A stretch of DNA of 62,976 nucleotides, from the NCBI GenBank assembly GCA_964561535.1, contig CAZLPZ010000004.1:1-62976 (forward strand). Direction: 5' to 3'. This document shows, piece by piece, positions 25,638-34,444 of the stretch. The DNA comes from CAZLPZ01 sp964561535. Its GTDB lineage: Bacteria; Pseudomonadota; Alphaproteobacteria; Micavibrionales; Micavibrionaceae. The position numbers and the translations under genes are program-made. The notes beneath the pieces were generated by a model. It worked only from the letters and a program-made list of their open reading frames with translations, was not told the origin of the DNA and did not search any database. The first letter of the stretch is position 1. Every line of letters starts with the position of its first letter.

Positions 25638-26078
25638 ATGAAAATGAAATGGGAAGATCATCCATTTAATCAAGGCGTGGGCCGTGCACGCGGCTTGGGC
25701 GCCGCCGGATCATCGGCCACACATCATTGGATCCATCAACGCGTAACGGCCGTCGCCAATGTTTTTTTAACAATCTGGTTTATCATATGGGCTTTATCTG
25801 TTTTAGAAAAAGTTTGTACTGTTTCTCGTGAAACAGTTTCTGCAACAACCCCCGTTCATGATATAATCACAGCCTCTCTATCATCCGGAATGAACCCCAT
25901 CTTCATGATCTTATTTGTGGGATCTATCTTTTATCATGCAAAATTGGGGCTACAAGTCGTCATCGAAGATTACATCCATCATGAAGGCGTAAAAATTGCA
26001 TCTCTGCTGACGCTGAAACTCATAATTATTCTATTATCAACCACCTGCTTTTTTTCAATTCTCAAAATCACATTGTAA
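25638..26078 (+). CDS. sdhD: Succinate dehydrogenase membrane anchor SdhD, with a parS-bearing loop insertion
   Basis: The 146-residue anchor begins with GVGRARGLGAAGSSATHHWI and WIHQRVTAVANVFLTIW, then has the helix IFYHAKLGLQVVIEDYIHHEG with the conserved His and Tyr. It is longer than usual relatives (about 125 residues). The extra residues lie in the loop after the first span, KVCTVSRETVSATTPV, whose codons include a parS-like site (25820-25835). The loop should be extramembranous, so the insertion is probably tolerated. Confidence 0.93.
   Translation: MKMKWEDHPFNQGVGRARGLGAAGSSATHHWIHQRVTAVANVFLTIWFIIWALSVLEKVCTVSRETVSATTPVHDIITASLSSGMNPIFMILFVGSIFYHAKLGLQVVIEDYIHHEGVKIASLLTLKLIIILLSTTCFFSILKITL
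25820..25835. promoter_or_regulatory. Candidate parS site inside sdhD
   Basis: TGTTTCTCGTGAAACA has perfect outer arms and one change from the consensus core (TTTCTCGTGAAA against TTTCACGTGAAA). It encodes VSRET in an extra loop of SdhD, 9 kb from the mnmG site and 18 kb from oriC. Confidence 0.75.
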
Positions 26079-26095
26079 TTTTTTTGGAACAGACC

Positions 26096-27874
26096 ATGAC
26101 CTCGTCCTATGAAATCATCGACCATACTTATGACGTTCTCGTGATCGGGGCAGGAGGAGCAGGATTACGCGCCGCTTTCGGCATGGGTGAAAAAGGATTG
26201 CGCACAGCATGCCTGTCCAAAGTATTTCCCACAAGATCACACACCGTCGCGGCTCAGGGCGGCATTTCTGCCGCACTCGGCAATATGGGCGAAGACGATT
26301 GGCGTTTCCACATGTATGACACAATCAAAGGATCAGATTGGTTGGGGGATCAAGATGCCATTGAATATATGTGCCGCGAGGCCATCCCTGCAATCATTGA
26401 ACTGGAACATTACGGCGTCCCGTTTTCACGCACAGCAGAGGGAAAAATTTATCAACGCGCCTTTGGTGGGATGACCACCCATTACGGCAAGGGCACCGCG
26501 CAACGCACCTGCGCCGCAGCGGATCGCACAGGTCACGCCATTTTACATACCCTATATACCCAAGCCTTGAAACACCAAGTCGAATTTTTTATCGAATATT
26601 TTGCCCTTGATCTAATCATGTCAAAAGATGGTCAATGTTTGGGTGTTATGGCCTGGAATATGCTCGATGGCACGATTCACCGTTTCCGCGCCCATCAAAC
26701 TGTACTCGCGACCGGCGGATATGGTCGCGCCTATTTTTCCTGCACGTCGGCACATACCTGTACCGGTGACGGCGGCGGCATGGTGGCCCGCGCCGGACTT
26801 CCCCTACAAGACATGGAATTTGTACAATTCCACCCGACCGGTATTTACGGATCAGGATGTCTCATTACGGAAGGTTCACGGGGTGAGGGGGGATATCTAA
26901 CAAATAGTGAGGGTGAACGATTTATGGAACGTTACGCCCCTTCGGCCAAAGATCTCGCATCCCGCGACGTTGTATCCCGGTCCATGACCATTGAAATCAA
27001 CGAAGGAAGGGGCGTTGGAAAAGAAAAAGATCACATTCATTTACACCTCGAACATTTAGACCCCGCCATCATTCACAAACGCTTGCCTGGCATTGCCGAA
27101 ACCGCAAAAATTTTTGCAGGCGTTGACGTGACCAAACAACCCATCCCTGTATTACCGACCGTACATTATAATATGGGTGGTATTCCGACCAACTGGCGTA
27201 CAGAAGCCATCGATATGAATGGCCGCGTCGTCCCCGGTTTAATGGCCGTCGGAGAAGCCGCGTGCGTCTCTGTCCATGGCGCAAATAGATTAGGGTCAAA
27301 TTCATTACTGGATTTGGTGGTGTTTGGTCGAGCCGCCGCCATTCGGGCATCCGAAACCGTAACCCCAAATGCCCCACATCGTCCAATGGACAGCGATAAA
27401 GGTGATGCAGCAATCGGAAGATTAGATTATTACCGGACAAAGCCTGGCGGCATGAATCCTGCTGATTTGCGATTAACCATGCAAAAAACGATGCAAAATC
27501 ATGCCGCTGTGTTCCGCACGGGTGAAACGATGCAAGCGGGGGTTGATAAAATTGACGCGGCATATACCGCACGCGCCGACATTACGATCAAAGATAAATC
27601 GATGGTGTTTAACACGGATTTACTCGAAACCTTGGAACTAGATAATTTATTGCCCCAGGCGGTCATCACCTTACAATCGGCATTAAACCGCACGGAAAGC
27701 CGCGGGGCACATGCGCGGGATGATTATAAAGACCGCAACGATAATGTCTGGATGAAACACACCCTCATGTCCATTGATTCCCAAGGCCGAACGCAGACGG
27801 CGTATCGTCCTGTTATTTTAACAACGATGACAAACGAAGTCGAACCGGTGCCGCCAAAGGCCCGGGTATATTAA
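26096..27874 (+). CDS. sdhA: Succinate dehydrogenase flavoprotein subunit
   Basis: The 592-residue flavoprotein oxidises succinate to fumarate. It has the FAD fold VIGAGGAGLRAAFGMGEKG, the covalent-flavin histidine in TRSHTVAAQGGISAALGN, and catalytic segments FVQFHPTGIYGSG, EGSRGEGGYLTNSEGERFM, TVHYNMGGIPTNW, GANRLGSNSLLDLVVFGRA and the C-terminal ESRGAHARDDYKDRNDN. The start is ATG 26096; a TTG 12 nt upstream is disregarded. It sits 17 nt after sdhD and 14 nt before sdhB. Confidence 0.98.
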   Translation: MTSSYEIIDHTYDVLVIGAGGAGLRAAFGMGEKGLRTACLSKVFPTRSHTVAAQGGISAALGNMGEDDWRFHMYDTIKGSDWLGDQDAIEYMCREAIPAIIELEHYGVPFSRTAEGKIYQRAFGGMTTHYGKGTAQRTCAAADRTGHAILHTLYTQALKHQVEFFIEYFALDLIMSKDGQCLGVMAWNMLDGTIHRFRAHQTVLATGGYGRAYFSCTSAHTCTGDGGGMVARAGLPLQDMEFVQFHPTGIYGSGCLITEGSRGEGGYLTNSEGERFMERYAPSAKDLASRDVVSRSMTIEINEGRGVGKEKDHIHLHLEHLDPAIIHKRLPGIAETAKIFAGVDVTKQPIPVLPTVHYNMGGIPTNWRTEAIDMNGRVVPGLMAVGEAACVSVHGANRLGSNSLLDLVVFGRAAAIRASETVTPNAPHRPMDSDKGDAAIGRLDYYRTKPGGMNPADLRLTMQKTMQNHAAVFRTGETMQAGVDKIDAAYTARADITIKDKSMVFNTDLLETLELDNLLPQAVITLQSALNRTESRGAHARDDYKDRNDNVWMKHTLMSIDSQGRTQTAYRPVILTTMTNEVEPVPPKARVY

Positions 27875-27888
27875 AAGGTAAAATAATC

Positions 27889-28680
27889 ATGGTTCAACTC
27901 ACGCTTCCTAAAAATTCGACAATTCAACCGGGTCGTACATTTGACGCCTCAAATGGTGGAACACGGTTAAAGACATTCAAAATCTATCGATATGACCCCG
28001 ACCATGATGCAAACCCACGTATGGATATTTTTATTATTAATCTAGACGAATGCGGACCGATGGTTTTAGACGCGATCATCCACATCAAAAATAAAATTGA
28101 CCCGACATTGACGTTCAGACGCAGTTGCCGTGAGGGAATTTGTGGGTCATGTTCAATGAATATCGACGGAACAAATACCCTGGCCTGTTTAAAAGGAATC
28201 GCGGATGTTGCGGGCGACGTCAAAATTTATCCGCTGCCGCATTTGCCCGTGTTAAAAGATTTGGTGCCATCACTCGATCATTTGTATGCGCAATACGCCT
28301 CAATCGAACCGTGGCTCAAAACAACGACCCCGGCCCCCACGCGGGAACGGTTACAATCCCCGGAAGATGCCGATTTTTTAAATGGGTTGGACGGCCGCGG
28401 CCCATCAGCGTGTATTTTGTGTTTTTGTTGTACAACGTCATGCCCATCATACTGGTGGAACGGTGACCGGTATCTGGGCCCCGCGATTTTGATGCAGGCG
28501 TACCGGTGGATCACCGATACACGCGACGAGGCCACAGGTGATCGTCTGGACGCACTCGAAGATCCGTTTAAACTGTATCGGTGCCACACGATTATGAACT
28601 GTACCAAAACATGTCCAAAAGGGTTAAACCCCGCCCGCGCGATTGCCGAGATCAAAAAATTGATGGTGGCAAGAGGGTAG
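27889..28680 (+). CDS. sdhB: Succinate dehydrogenase iron-sulfur subunit
   Basis: The 263-residue protein carries three Fe-S clusters between SdhA and quinone. The cysteine sets are CREGICGSCSMNIDGTNTLAC (2Fe-2S), CILCFCCTTSCPSYWWN (4Fe-4S) and CHTIMNCTKTCPKGLNP (3Fe-4S and 4Fe-4S ligands). AAAGGT precedes the ATG by a normal distance. It ends the sdhCDAB operon, and a hairpin repeat follows directly. Confidence 0.97.
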   Translation: MVQLTLPKNSTIQPGRTFDASNGGTRLKTFKIYRYDPDHDANPRMDIFIINLDECGPMVLDAIIHIKNKIDPTLTFRRSCREGICGSCSMNIDGTNTLACLKGIADVAGDVKIYPLPHLPVLKDLVPSLDHLYAQYASIEPWLKTTTPAPTRERLQSPEDADFLNGLDGRGPSACILCFCCTTSCPSYWWNGDRYLGPAILMQAYRWITDTRDEATGDRLDALEDPFKLYRCHTIMNCTKTCPKGLNPARAIAEIKKLMVARG

Positions 28681-28689
28681 CGGGCCTTA

Positions 28690-28722
28690 CCCCTCTCCCA
28701 ACGAGAGAGGGAGGGGGAGGGG
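28690..28722. repeat. CCCTCTC-type hairpin repeat after sdhB
   Basis: CCCTCTC-CCAACGA-GAGAGGG followed by AGGGGGAGGGG forms a G+C-rich hairpin directly after sdhB. It belongs to the CCCTCTCCC intergenic repeat family and may end the sdh transcript, though there is no T-run. Confidence 0.65.
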
Positions 28723-28731
28723 ATATAATAA

Positions 28732-29370
28732 ATGGAACTAAAAAATCTTATTATTATAGGTGACTCAATCGCTCGTGGGTATGTAACACCAGATGGTACT
28801 GTTGCATGCTGGGGATCGATCTTATCAAGAAAACTAGCCCAAGACCTTCAAACAAATATTGGTTTGTGTAATTTATCCGTGGGAGGAATAACAACACCAG
28901 ATATTTTAAAATCATCTTTATTATTATCACAAAATGTTCATGATCCCATTATTATTGTCTTGTCATTTGGTGTGAATGATATTCGCCGCATCGGCCAAGA
29001 AGAAAATCTGCCTCCTTGTGAAATTTCAACAAAAGACCGTTTAGAAACGTGGGAAAAAATTATCGATATATTACAAAAGAAATTTTCTGCCCCTATTTTT
29101 ATTACCGGTATATTGCCATTTAATGAGGCAATATATCCACTTCACCTTGGCCAAGACTACAAATTATATCGATTAAATAAAGATGCCGAACTGTATAACC
29201 AAAATCTTAAAGATTTTGCGGCGAAGAAAAACATCACCTTTATGAATTGGGCCACAAAAATTGATATCCATACATGGCCCAATTATTTGATTGATGAATT
29301 GCACCCCAATGCAGAAGGGCATAAAATACTGTCTGATATCGCCTATGAATGGGTACGTCAAATAATTTAA
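28732..29370 (+). CDS. SGNH/GDSL-type hydrolase
   Basis: The 212-residue protein shows all four SGNH blocks: IIIGDSIARGY (Ser), LCNLSVGGITT (Gly), LSFGVNDIRR (Asn) and DELHPNAEGHK (Asp and His). Such enzymes hydrolyse esters of lipids or acetylated sugars. There is no signal peptide, so it is probably cytosolic. It is noticeably more AT-rich than sdhB and uvrD on either side and has no operon partner, which may indicate horizontal acquisition. Substrate unknown. Confidence 0.9.
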   Translation: MELKNLIIIGDSIARGYVTPDGTVACWGSILSRKLAQDLQTNIGLCNLSVGGITTPDILKSSLLLSQNVHDPIIIVLSFGVNDIRRIGQEENLPPCEISTKDRLETWEKIIDILQKKFSAPIFITGILPFNEAIYPLHLGQDYKLYRLNKDAELYNQNLKDFAAKKNITFMNWATKIDIHTWPNYLIDELHPNAEGHKILSDIAYEWVRQII

Positions 29371-29371
29371 T

Positions 29372-29440
29372 TTTATCCCCTCACCCTTCCACTCGCTTGC
29401 GCTCGCGGGCCCATCCCTCTCCCGGTGGGAAAGGGATAAA
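29372..29440. repeat. TTTATCCC-type hairpin repeat between SGNH gene and uvrD
   Basis: TTTATCCC on the left and GGGATAAA on the right enclose further short inverted repeats (CGCTTGCGCTCGCG). It lies between convergent stops and probably helps end both transcripts. It is related to the CCCTCTCCC family. Confidence 0.6.
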
Positions 29441-29456
29441 AACGGCACCATTATTC

Positions 29457-31763
29457 TTAAATTTTCTCGACAAACCCCGCCAAAATACGTCGCGTTTGGC
29501 CGTCGTTGAATTTGATATCTAATTTTTGGCCCGCGGCGTGAAAGACAACGCCCACCCCAAAATCGGGATGTGTCACGCGCGTGCCCGGTGGCCAGGGGGT
29601 TGATGACGCAACAGGTGATCCACCCTCAACAGATCCCGATGATGATGCGGACGATGAAATCGGAAGACGATGATGGCGATCATCTTGGGTATATGACCCC
29701 GAACCCCCAAAACGCCCCGATCCACCACTTTCAAACCGCGACGACACAGACGGTCGGTCCCACGCATCATCGCCGTCCCCCGGCTGGGCAAACGCGGTAC
29801 CCACGGCACCCGACATGATAATATGGCCTTCGGGCAATTCACCAATAAACCGGGACGGCATATTTTGAACCCAGTTGCCGTATTGGCGGCGTGATCCGGC
29901 GCATAAAATCATTGCGGATTTGCGGGCGCGGGTTAAGCCCACATAGGCAAGCCGTCGTTCTTCTTCCAATCCCGCCACGCCATTTTCATCGACCGTGCGG
30001 GTTGACGGGAAAATCCCTTCCTCCCACGCGGGTAAAAACACATGATCAAACTCTAATCCCTTGGCCGCATGCAACGTCATAATTGACACCGAGTCGGTAT
30101 TGGCATTCGTCGTGTTTTCCATGACCAACGATACATGTTCCAAAAACGCCGGCAAAGACGGGTAATCCCCAATCGTGCCCACCAGTTCTTTTAAATTTTC
30201 AAGCCGCCCCGGTGCATCAGGGGATTTATCGGCCTGCCACATTGCCGTGTATCCCGATTCGTCCAAAACAACGCCGCTCATCTCACCATGATTGTCATCC
30301 GACAACAAACTGCGCCACCGTTTAAAATCGACAAATAATTTGGCTAATGTATCCCTTACTTTTGGCTTTAATGCGCCCGGCGCAGCAATCATACGGTCAA
30401 TCGCCTCATATAAACTGATGCCTTGCGCGCGCGCAGAGGTGTGCAGCATTTGGAGGGTCGTATCCCCCAACCCGCGTTTCGGGGTGTTGATAATGCGCTC
30501 GAGTGCCAAATCATCCTGGGGCTGCACAATCACACGAAAATAGGCCAATGCATCTCGAATTTCGGCCCGCTCATAAAAACGTGGCCCCCCAAAAACGCGG
30601 TAGGGCAGGCCAATTTTTAAAAACCGATCTTCAAATTCCCGCATCTGAAATCCGGCCCGCACCAAAATGGAAAATGACGACAGAGCGATCCCTTGCGCAC
30701 GTGCGCGCTCAATCGCTTCAGACACAAACCGAGCTTCGGATTCACCATCCCACACACCGCTCACTTGAACTTTCTCGCCCATGCCGGCATTTGACCACAA
30801 TGTCTTCCCTAACCGGGATTGATTGTGGGCAATCACGGCAGAAGCGGCCGCCAATATATGACCTGTTGATCGGTAATTTTGTTCGAGCCGGATGGTCACC
30901 GCCCCCGAAAAATCACGTTCAAACCGTAAGATATTTTCAATCTCGGCCCCGCGCCATCCATAAATCGATTGATCGTCATCCCCCACACAACAAATATTAT
31001 GCGACCCCGCCGCAATCAACCGCAGCCAGATATATTGCGCCGTATTGGTATCTTGATATTCATCGACCAGAATATAGCGAAATTTACGGCGATATTCGTT
31101 CAAAACATCCGCATATTTTGGATCTTTTAAAATCGTAATCATATGCAGCAATAAATCACCAAAATCGCACGCGTTCACGGTTTTTAATCGGTCTTGATAT
31201 TGTCGGTATAATTGCGGAATTTTGCCATTGGCCAAATCTCCCGCCTCATGGGCATGAACATCCAGAGGGGTAAGCGCCTTGTCCTTCCACCGCGAAATAA
31301 CCGACAACACCAATCGCGGCGGCGATTTTTTTAAATCAATATTTTCAGCCTCCATCAACTGTCGGATTAACCGCAATTGATCATCATCATCCAAAATCGT
31401 AAACCCTTGGGTTAGGCCCACTTTTTCCGCATGCGCCCGCAACATACGCGCGGCGAGGGCATGAAACGTCCCCAACCACCATCCCTCAACCGGTTGACCC
31501 ATCATGTGCGCGATCCGTTCACGCATTTCACTGGCCGCTTTATTCGTAAACGTCACCGCCAAAATTTGCGACGGCCAACACGTATTGGTTTTAAGAAGGT
31601 GAACAAGGCGTGTGACCAGCACGCGCGTCTTTCCCGTTCCCGCGCCGGATAACACCAGCACCGGCCCATTCAAAGTCGTGACCGCCTGCATTTGCGGGTC
31701 GTTCAGACCGACAAGATAAGCCGGGATCGGAGTAGACGAAAAGGGGGCAGGGGGATGGGTCAT
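29457..31763 (-). CDS. uvrD: UvrD/PcrA-type DNA helicase
   Basis: The 768-residue superfamily 1A helicase unwinds DNA 3' to 5' in repair and in clearing replication forks. Motifs: Walker A SGAGTGKTRVL, motif Ia VTFTNKAASEMRERI, Walker B VDEYQDTN, motif III GDDDQSIYGWRGAE, motif IV RLEQNYRSTG, motif V VSIMTLHAAKGLEFDHVFL, and motif VI ERRLAYVGLTRARK. A low-complexity Ser/Gly linker leads to a C-terminal Tudor/KOW-like domain (GTRVTHPDFGVGVVF), typical of PcrA. The start is ATG 31763; a TTG 36 nt upstream is less likely. Confidence 0.96.
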   Translation of the reverse strand: MTHPPAPFSSTPIPAYLVGLNDPQMQAVTTLNGPVLVLSGAGTGKTRVLVTRLVHLLKTNTCWPSQILAVTFTNKAASEMRERIAHMMGQPVEGWWLGTFHALAARMLRAHAEKVGLTQGFTILDDDDQLRLIRQLMEAENIDLKKSPPRLVLSVISRWKDKALTPLDVHAHEAGDLANGKIPQLYRQYQDRLKTVNACDFGDLLLHMITILKDPKYADVLNEYRRKFRYILVDEYQDTNTAQYIWLRLIAAGSHNICCVGDDDQSIYGWRGAEIENILRFERDFSGAVTIRLEQNYRSTGHILAAASAVIAHNQSRLGKTLWSNAGMGEKVQVSGVWDGESEARFVSEAIERARAQGIALSSFSILVRAGFQMREFEDRFLKIGLPYRVFGGPRFYERAEIRDALAYFRVIVQPQDDLALERIINTPKRGLGDTTLQMLHTSARAQGISLYEAIDRMIAAPGALKPKVRDTLAKLFVDFKRWRSLLSDDNHGEMSGVVLDESGYTAMWQADKSPDAPGRLENLKELVGTIGDYPSLPAFLEHVSLVMENTTNANTDSVSIMTLHAAKGLEFDHVFLPAWEEGIFPSTRTVDENGVAGLEEERRLAYVGLTRARKSAMILCAGSRRQYGNWVQNMPSRFIGELPEGHIIMSGAVGTAFAQPGDGDDAWDRPSVSSRFESGGSGRFGGSGSYTQDDRHHRLPISSSASSSGSVEGGSPVASSTPWPPGTRVTHPDFGVGVVFHAAGQKLDIKFNDGQTRRILAGFVEKI

Positions 31764-31869
31764 ACCCCCAGTGTTAGGGGGGATAGAAGAGAATAACAAG
31801 AGAAAAATATAGATTTTTAGAACAACAAAAGAGAAATCACATAAATTTTATTTTCACACTAATCTCTCG

Positions 31870-32919
31870 TCACCCCACCCGGGCCTTGGGCGCGGGGGCG
31901 GCAGCGACCTGATTACGGCCGTTATGTTTTGCGGTATAAAGCGCACTGTCCGCACGCTCAATCATTTCTTCAGGAGATTCCCCAACCGTATATTCGGCAA
32001 CACCCACAGACATCGTGATGCGGCCTAATTTTTCACCCGTCGTCCGGTTCGTCACTTCTTTTTGGGCTACACCTTTACGCAATGAATTTCCAACCGCCAT
32101 CCCGGCCATAATATTTGAATCCGGCAAAATTATCGCGAATTCTTCGCCCCCATACCGCGCGGCAAAATCACGCCCTTTGATTCCTTCGATCAACGTGCGC
32201 CCCACTAATCGTAATACTTGATCACCGACCAAATGGCCGAAATTATCATTAAAGGATTTAAAATGATCAATGTCGACCATCAATAAGGTAAACGACTTAC
32301 CTTCTATTTTGGTTTCGTTCAAAATACGCTTAATCTCTTGATCAAAAGATTTACGATTGGCAAGGCCTGTCAGGCCATCTGTCATTGCTTCACGTCGTAC
32401 AATTTCCAAATTACGTTGTAATTCGTGAATGACACGCGCCGATTTATCTAGTTCGTCGTGCAAGCGATGGCTGGTTTCCATCATTTTTTGTGTATCCATC
32501 ACCAGTCCAGACACTGCCGAACGTAACGTTCCAGGATCATCCGTCCCTTTAATCGTCTGAACCGTTTTTTGTAAATTTTTTCCAAAATTTTCTGTATGTT
32601 GCTTCACATCTGCAACAGCGGTATTCACATCACGAATTGTTTCTTGAATTTTTTCTCCCGCACGTTTCATCGCAGATTCAGTACGGTCTTGAGATAAATA
32701 CCGGGCATAAATTGTCTGAGAATGCTCAAGCGTTACAGATTGCGATTGTGTTACAGACCCCCGCAATTCGCGCACGACATCCATATTCAATTCAGCAAAA
32801 TAAACATAAAAAAGTTCATACAGTTCCGGCGTCACTGGCAAATCCGCTGACCTTAAATACGTCAAGACTTGCTCGGCGACACGCATCGATGTTTCGATAT
32901 CACCTTTATAAAACTGCAC
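31870..32919 (-). CDS. GGDEF-domain diguanylate cyclase
   Basis: A helical N-terminal half (about residues 1-170, predicted coiled coils) is followed by a GGDEF domain: DGLTGLANRKSFDQEIKRIL, LMVDIDHFKSFND, and the active loop ARYGGEEFAIILP. The signature GGEEF is intact, so it probably makes cyclic di-GMP from GTP. The inhibitory I-site RxxD is not conserved (KGRD at that position). No membrane span. AAGGA lies nine nucleotides before GTG 32919; TTG 32925 and ATG 32886 are alternatives. It stands alone. Confidence 0.93.
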   Translation of the reverse strand: MQFYKGDIETSMRVAEQVLTYLRSADLPVTPELYELFYVYFAELNMDVVRELRGSVTQSQSVTLEHSQTIYARYLSQDRTESAMKRAGEKIQETIRDVNTAVADVKQHTENFGKNLQKTVQTIKGTDDPGTLRSAVSGLVMDTQKMMETSHRLHDELDKSARVIHELQRNLEIVRREAMTDGLTGLANRKSFDQEIKRILNETKIEGKSFTLLMVDIDHFKSFNDNFGHLVGDQVLRLVGRTLIEGIKGRDFAARYGGEEFAIILPDSNIMAGMAVGNSLRKGVAQKEVTNRTTGEKLGRITMSVGVAEYTVGESPEEMIERADSALYTAKHNGRNQVAAAPAPKARVG

Positions 32920-33008
32920 AATCAAAGGTCCTTAACCCACATTTTATTCACGTCCCACTATGACACGGAAATCCTTAGAATTTTGATAATGAATTATGTA
33001 AATGAATT

Positions 33009-33593
33009 TCATGCCCATTTGGTATTGGGATCAAATTGAACCATTTTACCCCGCACAATCGCCTCAGGAATATCTTCGATTCGGGTCACAACTTGAAATA
33101 AATCTAAATTCGATTTTTGAATAAATCCCGTTTTTTCAAGATCATGAATAAGTGCCAAAAGTGAATCCCAAAACCCATCAATATTAACTATTATAATAGG
33201 TTTATCGTGCAATCCAATTTGCCGCCACGTTATATTTTCAAAGAATTCATCTAATGTCCCAAATCCCCCCGGCAAAATAATGAACGCATCCGAATGAACA
33301 ACCATTCCCATTTTACGTTCATGCATGCTTTCAACCACATGACATTCCGTAAGGCCTGTATGTTGCAATTCACGCTCATCCAAATGCTTTGGAATAAACC
33401 CAATCACACGGCCTGATGCAGATAAGGCCCCGTCTGCTACGGCGCCCATCGTTCCTGTACGACTCCCCCCATAGACCAAGGTCAGCCCTTGAGCCGCAAT
33501 TAATTTTCCAACATCCCGCGCCAAATCATAATATTTTTGATCCACACGCGCAGACGCACCACAAAAAACACAAACAGACTGAACAGAATTCAT
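33009..33593 (-). CDS. LOG-family protein (Rossmann fold, TIGR00730)
   Basis: The 194-residue protein has VCVFCGASAR at the N-terminus, VYGGSRTGTMGAVADGAL, and the LOG catalytic motif PGGFGTLDEFFE. Plant and bacterial LOG proteins cleave nucleotide 5'-monophosphates (cytokinin riboside 5'-monophosphate phosphoribohydrolase); bacterial members may act on AMP-like substrates. The motif is intact, so it is probably active. It is divergent from the Psd-like gene, with a 70-nt shared promoter region. Confidence 0.92.
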   Translation of the reverse strand: MNSVQSVCVFCGASARVDQKYYDLARDVGKLIAAQGLTLVYGGSRTGTMGAVADGALSASGRVIGFIPKHLDERELQHTGLTECHVVESMHERKMGMVVHSDAFIILPGGFGTLDEFFENITWRQIGLHDKPIIIVNIDGFWDSLLALIHDLEKTGFIQKSNLDLFQVVTRIEDIPEAIVRGKMVQFDPNTKWA

Positions 33594-33663
33594 TTAATTT
33601 TCTTGTCTAAAGATAAGAAGTTTAAGAACCATAAACCCACTTTTCGCGGGCTTATTCTATGAT

Positions 33664-34389
33664 ATGATGAACAACATGAAAACCTTGTTAACGTATTTAC
33701 TTTCCCGCATCCAATCAGTTCCTCCCTTGGCACAACCTGTATTTTTGGGGGTATTTGCAGCAACGATCCTCATTACCCTCCTCATGCCAGGAGGGTTAAT
33801 CCTTGGCCCCGCGCTGCTTTCCTTTATCATTATGATCTATGCCGACCCAAATCGCGTCATCCCCTCAGGCACGGGCCTCATTCTTGCCCCCATTGATGGT
33901 TATATTACACACGTTACTGAAAATACGGCACTCCCGATTGAATTCGACCAAAACAAAACCCAAACAGATGCTTTTACGCAAATATCCTTCCGACTTTCTT
34001 TTCGAGGGTGCCGCACCATTCGAATACATACATCTGGTACAATCCGAGAAGTTTTGCGTTTTACACCCGAACCTAACCCTGAAAAATCTTTTTATTCTTG
34101 GTCTCGCATGGATGGAATCGCCATTTTGATTGAAGACCTGAACGGCAATGAAACGGCCCTTGTCGTCTCCGGCGCCCTCATCCCCGAACAAATTCGATTA
34201 ACAATCAAAGTCGGAGATTCGGTTCTTGCCGGAGATAAAATCGGGATGATCCTGTTTTTTGGAACAGGGGATATCTATGTCCCCACAACAGCCCCATTAC
34301 TCCGCACAATAACACACCATCTCATGGCGGGAGAAACCGTGATTCAAGCGGCCTCATTCCCCTATACCCCGCATTTCCGGACGGCATAA
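33664..34389 (+). CDS. Phosphatidylserine decarboxylase-like protein lacking catalytic residues
   Basis: The 241-residue protein matches short-form Psd: a hydrophobic N-terminus (FLGVFAATILITLLM), the conserved FIIMIYADPNRVIPSGTGLI and LAPIDGYI, and the C-terminal VGDSVLAGDKIGMI then DIYVP. Where Psd has F-G-S-R before DVYLP, with the serine that self-cleaves to form the pyruvoyl group, this protein reads FFGTGDIYVP (about residues 198-207). Where Psd has the catalytic V-H-V-N, it reads CRTIRIHTSG (about 116-125). Both key residues seem lost. No pssA is adjacent. Either a pseudoenzyme with another role, or the true Psd lies elsewhere. Confidence 0.75.
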   Translation: MMNNMKTLLTYLLSRIQSVPPLAQPVFLGVFAATILITLLMPGGLILGPALLSFIIMIYADPNRVIPSGTGLILAPIDGYITHVTENTALPIEFDQNKTQTDAFTQISFRLSFRGCRTIRIHTSGTIREVLRFTPEPNPEKSFYSWSRMDGIAILIEDLNGNETALVVSGALIPEQIRLTIKVGDSVLAGDKIGMILFFGTGDIYVPTTAPLLRTITHHLMAGETVIQAASFPYTPHFRTA

Positions 34390-34444
34390 CATTTTATAAA
34401 TCATTCCCAGCTTGTCCTCCGCCCGAAAGGAGGAGGATAAGCCC

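Noticed and set aside
27069..27572. 167-codon minus-strand open frame inside sdhA
   Set aside because: Antisense to conserved catalytic regions of SdhA, with Arg/His-rich low-complexity translation and no ribosome-binding site.
30503..31138. 211-codon plus-strand open frame inside uvrD
   Set aside because: It is antisense to highly conserved helicase motifs and has a composition (rich in P, H and R) typical of shadow frames.
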